DNA of 64,000 nucleotides. Source: Phycisphaerales bacterium. GTDB taxonomy: Bacteria > Planctomycetota > Phycisphaerae > Tepidisphaerales > Tepidisphaeraceae. Position numbers and translations under genes: made by a program. The stretch spans positions 16,921 to 80,920 of the forward strand of contig JADLBV010000091.1 of the NCBI GenBank assembly GCA_020847545.1, read 5' to 3'. Each line of letters starts with the position of its first letter. Positions within the stretch are counted from its first letter, which is position 1. The notes beneath the pieces are model-generated. The model ran no database searches, had not been told where the DNA came from, and worked only from the letters and a program-made list of their open reading frames with translations. This document shows, piece after piece, positions 18,335 through 26,564 of the stretch.

Positions 18335-19696
18335 TTATTTCACCGGCCGAGTTGTCCCTTTGACCTGCTTCGCCGCCTGTACTCCACCCGCCGCCCATAC
18401 CAATTGCGCGCCGGCGGTGGCCAATCGACGCTCCTGTTCAATTTTGCGTATCCGCGCCTCCTGCAATTGCTGTTGCGCCAACAACACCCTCGTTTGATCC
18501 ACCTCACCTGCCATAAACATCGCCTGAACACGGCTCTGCTGCTGTTCCAACAAAGGAATCAATTCATCCTGCAACAAGGCAATCGTCCGCTGACCATCCC
18601 GAACCGCGCCCCACGCCCGCCGAACCTCCTCGATCACCTGCCGGCGAATCTGCGTCAGCTTGTGACGGGCTTCCACCAGCCGGGCCTCGGCTCCCATTTG
18701 CCTGGCCTGCCCCCAATCCAGAAATGGAATCGGCACCGACACCGACGGCCCCACCGACCATTTGCCTCCATCTCGCTCGGCCGCCACGCCCGCTTCCGTT
18801 CCTTCCCGCCAAGGGGATGATGCCAGATCAGCCTCCTCCCCCAATGCGGCCAACTCCCACCGCAACGCCTGTATTTCCGGCCGATGTTCCAGCGCCGATT
18901 CCACCCACGCCGATTCATCCCCCCCATCAATCTCCTCCGCCCGCCACGGCACAACCCGCCACTGCAAATGCCCCGACGGCATCCCGATCAGCCTCGTCAA
19001 TCCCAATTGCGCCTCACGCAGCGACGACCGACGATCCATCAGATCCGCATCCACCTTGGCGCGTTCCAACTTGAACCCCAGCACATCCAACCCGGATGAT
19101 TCGCCGGCCGACTTGCGCGACTTTTCCCGCTCCAACACCCCGTCCAGTTCCTTTCGCCGTTGTTCCAACAACGACAGTTCCGCCTCCAACCCCTGCACCG
19201 CGACAAACTGCTCCTGAACGCTCAACACCACGTTCAACGCCTCGACCAGCGACTCAGCGCCGGCCGAACGCAGCTTCAAATCTGCCGCCCGCATCTCGCC
19301 CGGCCTTCGCAACAGCGAAAAAACCTCCGCCGCTAATCCCGCCTCAATCGTCGGATTCCCCCCACCTTCGGGAAATCTGAAAACAACGCTGAGAATCGGA
19401 TTGGGCAACAATCGAACCTGCTCGGCCTCCGACATCGCCACTCGTGTGCGCGCCAATGCCTGTTGAACCTTCGACGACCGCTCCAACCCCCACCGCACCG
19501 CCTGCTCCATCGTCAGCGTATCGCCCGAAACCTCCCCTACATCATCCGGTCCGCCGGACGTGCGATATTCGATGGCTTGACCCAAACCGGCCGCCTGTGC
19601 GATCCGATTTTCTGAATCCACCCGCGGCGGACTGGCACAACCAGATCCCGCCACAAATCCACCTAAAACCAGCAGAAATATAATCTTACGATTCAA
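18335..19696 (-). CDS. czcC: Outer-membrane efflux channel, CzcC/TolC family lipoprotein
   Basis: A 453-residue outer-membrane protein. The signal peptide ends in the lipobox GSGC (about residues 17-20), so it is lipid-anchored. Two repeats of long amphipathic helices with Ala/Glu/Arg-rich heptads follow, for example QALARTRVAMSEAEQVRLLP and EARIRKIEQERRLATAGAQL, as in TolC-type channels. It completes the CzcCBA set and ends 11 bases before czcB. Confidence 0.9.
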   Translation of the reverse strand: MNRKIIFLLVLGGFVAGSGCASPPRVDSENRIAQAAGLGQAIEYRTSGGPDDVGEVSGDTLTMEQAVRWGLERSSKVQQALARTRVAMSEAEQVRLLPNPILSVVFRFPEGGGNPTIEAGLAAEVFSLLRRPGEMRAADLKLRSAGAESLVEALNVVLSVQEQFVAVQGLEAELSLLEQRRKELDGVLEREKSRKSAGESSGLDVLGFKLERAKVDADLMDRRSSLREAQLGLTRLIGMPSGHLQWRVVPWRAEEIDGGDESAWVESALEHRPEIQALRWELAALGEEADLASSPWREGTEAGVAAERDGGKWSVGPSVSVPIPFLDWGQARQMGAEARLVEARHKLTQIRRQVIEEVRRAWGAVRDGQRTIALLQDELIPLLEQQQSRVQAMFMAGEVDQTRVLLAQQQLQEARIRKIEQERRLATAGAQLVWAAGGVQAAKQVKGTTRPVK

Positions 19697-19785
19697 GACC
19701 GATCCTCATTTCCACCCCCAAGCGCAGCGCAACCCTCACCAAAACCCAATGAAGGGTCTGGTTTCCGTTGGAATGGAAATAAAAA

Positions 19786-20211
19786 TCAATTCAGCAAAGG
19801 AAGGTTTCGCGCCGGCGGAGTTGGCTCAATGAGCGTCCGCGCCGCAAAATTCAGGCAAAACGAGACTGGCTCGATCACCATAACCGGGGCGTGATACGCC
19901 GCCGGCAGCATGTCCACCCCCATGTGAACCACCCCGGACCGGTCGGCCGACGCCTTTGGACGCTCGCACACACAATGATGGCTCTGGTCGGCAGGATGCG
20001 AAACGCACCCATCCACCGCCGCCCGCTCCACATCCGATTTTTCAGCATCTGATGTGCGGTCGTGACAACTGCTCCCCAGCGCCATCTCCTCCCATGCGCA
20101 AGCCCGCAACGGCGTCGATTGCAACACCAGACAGGCCAAACATAGGAAAATCACTGATTTCACAGTGCCACAACCATAGGAAATGACTTGAATTTCGTCA
20201 AATCCAACCAT
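19786..20211 (-). CDS. Small Cys/His-rich exported protein, first gene of the czc operon
   Basis: Up to 141 residues. A hydrophobic signal segment (VIFLCLACLVLQSTPLRA) precedes a mature part with several Cys and His residues (CHDRT, CVSHPADQSHHCVCER), which suggest metal binding outside the cytoplasm. It lies 89 bases upstream of czcC in the same direction. The ATG at 20211 gives a 16-residue polar leader; a GTG at 20163 just before the hydrophobic segment gives a more usual signal peptide and may be the true start. I do not recognise the family; a periplasmic metal chaperone or sensor is an inference from content and place. Confidence 0.55.
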   Translation of the reverse strand: MVGFDEIQVISYGCGTVKSVIFLCLACLVLQSTPLRACAWEEMALGSSCHDRTSDAEKSDVERAAVDGCVSHPADQSHHCVCERPKASADRSGVVHMGVDMLPAAYHAPVMVIEPVSFCLNFAARTLIEPTPPARNLPLLN

Positions 20212-20251
20212 CTGTATCGATCAGATGAACCAAAGAAATGTGAAAATTTAC

Positions 20252-20281
20252 TTGACAATACCGGTTGTCAGGATAAAAATT
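20252..20281 (+). promoter_or_regulatory. Promoter with embedded operator for the hybrid regulator
   Basis: A consensus -35 TTGACA (20252-20257) overlaps a perfect inverted repeat TGACAA-N6-TTGTCA (20253-20270). An A/T-rich stretch at 20274-20281 supplies a weak -10. The 20 bases at 20262-20281 recur upstream of the DegT-family operon (17 of 20 identical). The overlap of operator and -35 suggests autorepression, and divergent czc transcription could be affected too. Confidence 0.5.
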
Positions 20282-20309
20282 AAATTGCATCGTCAAACTG
20301 ATCGGATCA

Positions 20310-21575
20310 ATGAGCGATACAGCAATTGGAACCCGAAGCAGGAATTTGGCGCGTTGGATCTCCCAATCCATCGAGCGCGGCGACATCGCCATCGGATCGT
20401 ATCTCCCTTCCACCCGCACACTTGCCAGCCAACATGGCGTCAGCTTGGGAACCGTTCAGGTGGCTTTGCGAGAATTGGAAACCCAAAACATTGTCGAATG
20501 CCTTCCCCGCCGCGGCGCGAAGGTGCGCAGAGTTCCATCCGGCACGCCGGCCGTGCCTGCGGATGCTTCCACCGTCTCTCGATCCAAGGCCCATCTGATC
20601 GGCATCGCCGGAATGCGGATTGACAGTTACTTGCCGACTAGCTGGGGCCACCACATTGTCCGGGCCTTTGAAAAACATTTGTTCGACGCCCATTTCACGA
20701 TGGCGCAGCTCCCCTGGTATGAGAGCGATGGGGATTTGAACCGCATCATGTGCGGGCATCTCGATCGGCTGGGAGACAGTCTCGCGGGCGTCCTGACCTG
20801 GAACTCGCCCGAATTGGACGAGGTGACGGCCGAACTGGATCGGCGCGGCATTCCCTGGTTGACCATCAGCCGGCCGCACAAAAATCGCCCGTTGAATTTC
20901 GTCGAGGCCGACAACCTCGGCTCCATGCGACTTGTGGGCAAATGCTGTGCCCAGAGCGGGGCGCATCGTGTGGTCTATCTGACGACCGCGCTCAATGAAG
21001 CCATCACGGCCATGGACAAGGCCACCGGTTTTTATCAGGGGTTTCTCGACGCGGGCGTTTCCACCCGCGACATCGAAGTCCTGAGCGTCAATGGCGTCAT
21101 GGAATCCGATGGATATCAGGCCATTCGGGAATATCTGGCCCGTGTCGATCAACCGCCGCAGGCGGTGGTCGCGTTCGGCGATTTGCTGGCGGTCGGCGCC
21201 GAGCGCGCGTTGCATCAGGCCGGCCTTCGCGTGCCTGAACAGGTTGCGGTGATCGGCGGAACGGGTTCGATCATCAACGAACAGGCCCACAAGACCATCG
21301 GCGTTGTCGCACAGCCGATGGACCAGATGGGCCACACCGCCGCCGACATGATGCTGGAGATGATCCGCACCAACCAGCGTCGAATCCTGGGCCGCACCAT
21401 TCATTGCCAGCTTGATCTGCGTCATTCGCTGTCGGTGTCGGCTGAGTTGGCGGATGAAATTTCCCAATACAACGCCGCCGGCGAGGCGATATCGGAATCA
21501 TCGCCGGATGTTCGATCAAACCCTTCAGATACGGAGGAGTGGACATGTCCGCTCGAAACCTGTCAGCCTGCTTAA
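20310..21575 (+). CDS. GntR-HTH / LacI-type ligand-binding hybrid transcription regulator
   Basis: A 421-residue repressor-like protein. Residues 10-75 form a GntR winged helix (GDIAIGSYLPSTRTLASQHG and VSLGTVQVALRELETQNIVE). Residues from about 95 to 385 resemble the periplasmic-binding-protein sensor of LacI/GalR regulators (IGIAGMRID, AVVAFGDLLAVGAERALHQA, VAVIGGTGSI), as in AraR-type sugar regulators. Such proteins usually release DNA when bound to a sugar. Its own promoter carries an inverted repeat. The C-terminal end overlaps the next gene by 31 bases, so it is probably co-transcribed with the secreted-protein cassette that follows. Confidence 0.88.
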   Translation: MSDTAIGTRSRNLARWISQSIERGDIAIGSYLPSTRTLASQHGVSLGTVQVALRELETQNIVECLPRRGAKVRRVPSGTPAVPADASTVSRSKAHLIGIAGMRIDSYLPTSWGHHIVRAFEKHLFDAHFTMAQLPWYESDGDLNRIMCGHLDRLGDSLAGVLTWNSPELDEVTAELDRRGIPWLTISRPHKNRPLNFVEADNLGSMRLVGKCCAQSGAHRVVYLTTALNEAITAMDKATGFYQGFLDAGVSTRDIEVLSVNGVMESDGYQAIREYLARVDQPPQAVVAFGDLLAVGAERALHQAGLRVPEQVAVIGGTGSIINEQAHKTIGVVAQPMDQMGHTAADMMLEMIRTNQRRILGRTIHCQLDLRHSLSVSAELADEISQYNAAGEAISESSPDVRSNPSDTEEWTCPLETCQPA

Positions 21576-22243
21576 TCGCGGCGATGTTGTCGCTGGGCGC
21601 ATACTCGGTCCACACCAGCGGATTGTCATTGGATTTTGAAAATGACGATCCGGGCAGCCCCCCCACCGGCACCATTGCCACCTCCGGCCGGGTTGAGGTC
21701 GTCGATTCCCCCGATGATCCGGATGACCCATTCGCCACAGCGGACAACAAGAGCCTGATGCTCGAAGACAGCGTCATGGAAACCTCCGCCAACGCCGCCT
21801 TCGCACTCAATGCCGACGGTCTGGAATCCGGCACGTTGACCCTGGATTTGTATCTGACCAAGGACAAAACCTGGAACGTGCCTTACCTGGATGTGCGCCT
21901 CGGCACCGGACGGATTACCTCCGGGTCGGATATCGCCGTCTGGATCGGATTTTATCCCAATGGCTCGATCAAGGATGAAGCCGGCGGCACATTGGACAAC
22001 ACCGCCACATTCAACAAACCCCACAAGTTGGAAGTCCAATTCAACGCCAAAACCGGAAAATGGACCGGAAAGCTCGACGGCAAGGAACTGACCGCCAAAG
22101 GGGGAACCGTCAAGGAATTTGGCTTCAAGAACGCCGTCCCTTCCATCCAATCGGTTGGCTTTGGCTCAGGATACAGCACCAATGAAACCTCGCGGGTTTT
22201 TGTGGATAACGTCGTTATCCAGCCTGCGGAGGCTGCTCAATGA
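21545..22243 (+). CDS. Secreted protein, paralogue of the adjacent PEP-CTERM protein
   Basis: A 232-residue protein with a signal peptide (SACLIAAMLSLGAYS) and a predicted beta-sandwich. It starts at the ATG after GGAGGAG, inside the 3' end of the regulator gene. It shares a clear pattern with its neighbour: LDFENDDPGSPPTGTI, SGRVEVVDSPDDPDDPF, LYLTKDKTW, PYLDVRLG, and a closing RVFVDNVVIQP. It lacks any PEP-CTERM sorting segment and ends shortly after the sandwich. A carbohydrate-binding role is possible from fold and context but unproven. Confidence 0.75.
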   Translation: MSARNLSACLIAAMLSLGAYSVHTSGLSLDFENDDPGSPPTGTIATSGRVEVVDSPDDPDDPFATADNKSLMLEDSVMETSANAAFALNADGLESGTLTLDLYLTKDKTWNVPYLDVRLGTGRITSGSDIAVWIGFYPNGSIKDEAGGTLDNTATFNKPHKLEVQFNAKTGKWTGKLDGKELTAKGGTVKEFGFKNAVPSIQSVGFGSGYSTNETSRVFVDNVVIQPAEAAQ

Positions 22244-22287
22244 TCGTGTACGTGAAATGCAACATTTCACTTTTTTGGAGGAGCATC

Positions 22288-23046
22288 ATGTCCACTCGAA
22301 TCATGTCCGCCGCACTCGTTACGGCCGCGTTGGCTGTGGGTGCATCGTCGGCTTCGGCCGCCATTTTGTCCCAGAATTTTGAAGGTGACACCCCTGGCGG
22401 TGCGCCATCAGGAACCTTATACACTTCCGGCCATATTGAAGTTGTGGATTCATCCACCAACCCGGTCGATCCATTCGCCGCATCCGGCAACCATAGTCTT
22501 TTGGTAGAGGACAACTCAGACCCAAACTCCGCCAACGCAGTTTTCTCAGCATCGGGAGCTTCCACCACCGGAACTTTTTCCTTTGATTTCTGGAGCACCA
22601 AGGACGGCACATGGACCACCCCATACTTTGAAGTCCGAATCGGAAATAGCACCGTCCAAAACGGATCAGATTTGGGCGTCTGGTTTGCATTCAACAATAG
22701 TGGCAATATCGTGAATTATGGCGGTCAGGGAACTCTGGACCAAACACTCACTCATAATGCCTCTCATACGATTGTGATCAATTACGACACCTCAACCGAC
22801 AAATGGTCAGGCACACTGGATAACGTGCCCTTAACCGCCGGAAGCGGCAGTATCACACAGTTTGATTTCTATACAGCGCTGGCCTCCGTTCAATCATTCG
22901 GATTTTCGGCTGGGTATAGCACAACCACTACTGTCCGAGGTTTCGTTGACAACCTGCTGGTTGTCGTCCCCGAACCGACGACGTTGAGTCTGCTCGCGGT
23001 CAGTGCCGGTCTGGGATTGCTGCGGCCTCGCCGACGCCGAATTTGA
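22288..23046 (+). CDS. PEP-CTERM secreted protein, tandem paralogue
   Basis: A 252-residue protein with signal peptide ([17 protein letters not shown]), a beta-sandwich and a C-terminal PEP-CTERM signal: [19 protein letters not shown] followed by Arg-rich RPRRRRI. PEP-CTERM proteins are processed by exosortase and delivered to the envelope or matrix. The body aligns over its length with the preceding gene. The start is the ATG after GGAGGAG; the frame is open 16 codons upstream but those lie before the ribosome site. The pair looks like a gene duplication in which only one copy has the anchor. Confidence 0.82.
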   Translation: MSTRIMSAALVTAALAVGASSASAAILSQNFEGDTPGGAPSGTLYTSGHIEVVDSSTNPVDPFAASGNHSLLVEDNSDPNSANAVFSASGASTTGTFSFDFWSTKDGTWTTPYFEVRIGNSTVQNGSDLGVWFAFNNSGNIVNYGGQGTLDQTLTHNASHTIVINYDTSTDKWSGTLDNVPLTAGSGSITQFDFYTALASVQSFGFSAGYSTTTTVRGFVDNLLVVVPEPTTLSLLAVSAGLGLLRPRRRRI

Positions 23047-23100
23047 GGCTAAACAGGAGACCATGGTTCTTGAGCATCAATGTTTGGTACCAAGCCTTGA

Positions 23101-23130
23101 CTCCCTCTCCCTGTACTCAGGGAGAGGGAG
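23101..23130. repeat. Perfect 13-bp-arm palindrome
   Basis: Arms CTCCCTCTCCCTG (23101-23113) and CAGGGAGAGGGAG (23118-23130) flank a TACT loop. The central TACT and the C/T-rich arm match the elements at 4236-4333, so this is probably another member of the dispersed palindrome family. It lies between the PEP-CTERM gene and the prepilin-like gene and may act as a transcript-end or stability hairpin. Confidence 0.75.
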
Positions 23131-23194
23131 TGAACGCAGATCTGTCCGTGGCCGAACCACTTGGACGGACGGAATAAATTCAAAGGAGTGCGTC

Positions 23195-23923
23195 ATGCTG
23201 AATCATATCAAAAAGGCGTTCACTCTCGTGGAATTGCTGGTCGTCATCGGCATTATAGCGCTTTTGATCTCGATTCTGATGCCGGCGCTCACCAAGGCGC
23301 GTTCCGCGGCCGTCAGTGTCTCCTGCATGAGCAACCTTCGACAGATCAATCTGGCATTTGTGCAGTACGCCATGGATTACAAAAACTACATCTGCCCTGG
23401 TTATGCCCCGGGAAATGATCCGGTCACCGGCGCGTTCGGCGGTGATCGCCCCTGGCACGAACGGCTGGCCAAAGTCGGCCCCAACAGCCCAAAAAATTAT
23501 CTCCCATGGGCGAACGATTTCTGGGATCGTGGCGTCTGGCTCTGCCCGGCGGAGACCCGGCAATTCGTTTACCATGACTACTGCGTCAATCTCTGGATCT
23601 GCGGCATGGGGCCATATCCTCAAATCTACAATTACAATTTCCACCGCTACAACGAACTCACCGCGCCGCGAGATCGCGTCATCATTGTCAGCGAAGCCAA
23701 TTCGACACAGGTTGGCTCCAGCGGCTATGGCCTGCCATTGCAGGACCCACCCATGGACGCATTCCGTCACGATGGAATGAAATGGATTAACTTCCTTTAT
23801 GCCGATGGATCGGTTCGCCCCATGTCTTGGGATGAGGCGTACAACCATGATGTCTACGGCCCGGGATACAACACCAGCGACCTGACCAGCCGATTTTATG
23901 TCGGCGTGTGGTTTCCGCGATAA
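23195..23923 (+). CDS. Prepilin-type N-terminal, H-X9-DG domain protein
   Basis: A 242-residue protein beginning [20 protein letters not shown], a type IV prepilin-like signal with cleavage before the Phe and Glu at mature position 5, followed by the hydrophobic helix. The C-terminal part carries the H-X9-DG motif ([15 protein letters not shown]) of pseudopilin-like proteins expanded in Planctomycetes and Lentisphaerae. The start has AAAGGAG upstream. Copies of this family often stand beside glycosidase genes, as here, perhaps tethering or exporting polysaccharide-degrading enzymes, but their function is not established. Confidence 0.88.
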   Translation: MLNHIKKAFTLVELLVVIGIIALLISILMPALTKARSAAVSVSCMSNLRQINLAFVQYAMDYKNYICPGYAPGNDPVTGAFGGDRPWHERLAKVGPNSPKNYLPWANDFWDRGVWLCPAETRQFVYHDYCVNLWICGMGPYPQIYNYNFHRYNELTAPRDRVIIVSEANSTQVGSSGYGLPLQDPPMDAFRHDGMKWINFLYADGSVRPMSWDEAYNHDVYGPGYNTSDLTSRFYVGVWFPR

Positions 23924-23940
23924 CCTTATTGGAGCAATTG

Positions 23941-26562
23941 ATGCGACTTCTTCTTGCATTGGCGCTTTGCGCCATGGCTCTGGGTTCAACCTCAACCATC
24001 CAAGCGGCACAACAGGATGTGAAACTCACCGTCGAGACGCACCGCAAGACCTACTATCGCGGCGAGGAGGTCAAACTGACGATCCTATGCCAGAACAATG
24101 GATCACAGGCGATACAGGGAGCGACGCTGCGGGTTGAGAAGGAGAGTCTGATCTCCGTCAGCCAAAACATCGACAATCTGGACGCCGGCCAGTCCAAATC
24201 GGTCACGTTGGACCTCCCCACCATTAAATTACGCGCCGGCCCGGATTACATGCTGACCATCACGTTGATGAAACAGGATCAGATTTTGGCAACCGCCAAA
24301 TTTGTGATCTCGCTGATCCCACGCCCCAATCCCGAACGGCTGGACATCTGGCTCTGGATGAACGGCGGGCCGGTTCAGAATTTTTATGACAAGCATGGAT
24401 TCACCAGCGCCGGCGGACCAATGTTCCCCACCTCCAAGTCCAAGCCGGAGGAAACATTGGAGCAGATCATGGGCCCCCTGACCTGGCCGAGCATGGATGA
24501 AACGATGCGCCGCGGCATCGACACCACTTTTTGCCCCCACAACGGCCTGTGGGTGCGTGATTTTACGCTCGATCCGCCACCGGCCGGCGATGACATCCAA
24601 TACAAGGGAGCCGGCCGCAATCCCGAACAGTATTACAACCCCTTCAACCCGGTCGTCGCGGAACTTCAAAACAAAGCCAACGAGTTGATGATGCGGTCGA
24701 TCGGGGATTACCCGAATCTGAAGTTCGCCTTTGTCGGCATGGAATGGGTCGATGACCTGTGGGAGGCCAACACCAACATCGGCGGCCTGGAACTGATGAA
24801 AAAGGAGCTGGGTTTCACGCCGGATGAGATCGGGGATGTCAATTACATCGCCCCCGGCGTCATCCCCGACGACGACCGCGCGTACAACTACAAGAAATAT
24901 GTCTACACCAAGGGGAACGGCACGGCGCTGGTCTGCCAGCGCGCCGCCGAGGTGGTTCATCGGTTCCGTCCCGATGTGAAGGTGTTGGCCGACCCCTATC
25001 GCACGGCCGCCATTTACGACATCTATCCCGGCCTGGACCTGATCGAGACCTGGACCTACACCAACCCCGATCCCAAGCTGATGATCTACATCGACACGCT
25101 GATCGCGGCGTGCAAGCCGGCCAACCAGACGCCGCTGCAGGTCATCACCATGCTCAATTATCCCGGCTCCATCGCGCCGGAGGAAAAATGGTGGACCATG
25201 ATGGGGCCGGACCGCATCCGCGAAACAAGCTGGATCGTCATGTCCCGCGTCGTCCCGATCGTCGGTTATTTTTACGGCAGCGAAATCGACCCGGTGAAAT
25301 ACGCCAAGGACACCTGGCGCGTACCGCCCGAATCTTCCGATGCGATCAAACAGATGTCGGAAAAATTATATCTTCCCTACGGGCCGATGATCCGCCAATT
25401 GAAGCGTTCGCCGCGCAGGATCGCGCTGCTCAATTCATACTCCTCCCGCGTCCATTCGCGTTCGCCGGGGTTGCTGGGGTATCCCAATGAACAGATTCTT
25501 CATTTCCAATCCGTCATGGAGATGGCGCATCTCAACACCGACATCGTCTTTGACCAGACCATCGAGCAGAACGGCCTCGATGGATACGATGTGTTGGTGA
25601 TGCCCAAATGCGACACGCTGACCTCCACGGTCTATCGCAAGATTCAGGAATTCCAAAAACGGGGCGGCATTTTGATCGCCGACCAGTATCTTGGGCCGAA
25701 ATTTTCCAACGTCATCCGCTTTGATTTTGATTTCACTTATCGAAACAAGGTGAACGCCAACGCGATTTTGAAAAACCAGATGCACGTCGGCACCGGCAGT
25801 GACGATCACATCAAACCCGGAACCACCGCCATGGAACAGGTCGCGGGCGTGACGGCCGAGGATGACCGGCTCATCATGCTCTCCTATGCCGAGCAATTGC
25901 GCAAAACGCTCGGCGGCAAGGTCGATCCTTCGGTCTGGAGCGACCGGATGGATGTGCTGTTCAATCAGACCGAAAGCAATGGCGTCAAATATCTGTTCGT
26001 CATCAACGACCGCCGTGAATATGGGCCGAGGATGGGGCAATACAAGGCCATTCTGGAAAAACTCATCCCGCAGACGGTCAACGTCCGCATGAAAACATCA
26101 CAGGCCGGATTGGTCGCCTATGACCTGATCGGACGAAAAAAAATCGACTTGACGACCCAGACCGCATCGGATGGCAAAACCCCGGCTGAGGTCTCCTTCC
26201 CGGTCGATCTAAGCGATCTGGGCGGCACCATCATCGCCTTCTATCCCCATCCGTTGCAGAAGGTGGAACTGACCGCGACCGATGGCGTTCTGGGTGGCGA
26301 GCCGATTGCGTTGAAGATCAAAGTGCTGGACAACGATGGAAAGACACAACCGGGGTTGTTCCCGTTGAAACTGACCGTCACCGATCCCAAGGGATACGAA
26401 TCGGATGTCAGCGAATATTATTGTGCCACGGATGGATCGATTGAAGTACCATTCCATCCGGCCATCAACGACCGGCCGGGGCAATGGAAGGTGCAAGCCG
26501 AGGATTTGATCTCCGGCCTGTCGGCACAGACAACCTTTAATTTACAGGATTCCAAGAAATAA
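23941..26562 (+). CDS. Large secreted protein, probable glycoside hydrolase
   Basis: An 873-residue protein with a signal peptide (LLLALALCAMALGSTST), starting 17 bases after the prepilin-like gene with GGAG upstream. Domains by reading: N-terminal immunoglobulin-like domain (YRGEEVKLTILCQNNG), a probable TIM barrel at about 130-470, a flavodoxin-like domain with VLVMPKCDTLTS and RGGILIADQYLG as in GH42-type trimerisation domains, and a C-terminal immunoglobulin-like domain. Candidate catalytic acids are Glu268 (GMEW) and Glu369 (LIETWTY), about 100 residues apart as in clan GH-A. I do not recognise a specific family, so substrate is unknown. Confidence 0.65.
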   Translation: MRLLLALALCAMALGSTSTIQAAQQDVKLTVETHRKTYYRGEEVKLTILCQNNGSQAIQGATLRVEKESLISVSQNIDNLDAGQSKSVTLDLPTIKLRAGPDYMLTITLMKQDQILATAKFVISLIPRPNPERLDIWLWMNGGPVQNFYDKHGFTSAGGPMFPTSKSKPEETLEQIMGPLTWPSMDETMRRGIDTTFCPHNGLWVRDFTLDPPPAGDDIQYKGAGRNPEQYYNPFNPVVAELQNKANELMMRSIGDYPNLKFAFVGMEWVDDLWEANTNIGGLELMKKELGFTPDEIGDVNYIAPGVIPDDDRAYNYKKYVYTKGNGTALVCQRAAEVVHRFRPDVKVLADPYRTAAIYDIYPGLDLIETWTYTNPDPKLMIYIDTLIAACKPANQTPLQVITMLNYPGSIAPEEKWWTMMGPDRIRETSWIVMSRVVPIVGYFYGSEIDPVKYAKDTWRVPPESSDAIKQMSEKLYLPYGPMIRQLKRSPRRIALLNSYSSRVHSRSPGLLGYPNEQILHFQSVMEMAHLNTDIVFDQTIEQNGLDGYDVLVMPKCDTLTSTVYRKIQEFQKRGGILIADQYLGPKFSNVIRFDFDFTYRNKVNANAILKNQMHVGTGSDDHIKPGTTAMEQVAGVTAEDDRLIMLSYAEQLRKTLGGKVDPSVWSDRMDVLFNQTESNGVKYLFVINDRREYGPRMGQYKAILEKLIPQTVNVRMKTSQAGLVAYDLIGRKKIDLTTQTASDGKTPAEVSFPVDLSDLGGTIIAFYPHPLQKVELTATDGVLGGEPIALKIKVLDNDGKTQPGLFPLKLTVTDPKGYESDVSEYYCATDGSIEVPFHPAINDRPGQWKVQAEDLISGLSAQTTFNLQDSKK

Positions 26563-26564
26563 AA

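Noticed and set aside
20173..20201. TTGACG-N17-TATGGT on the minus strand as czc promoter
   Set aside because: It falls inside the annotated reading frame and gives an almost leaderless transcript only if the GTG at 20163 is the start; left as a possibility, not called.
20307..21467. 386-codon minus-strand frame over the regulator
   Set aside because: Shadow of the GntR/LacI-type gene with no motif of its own.
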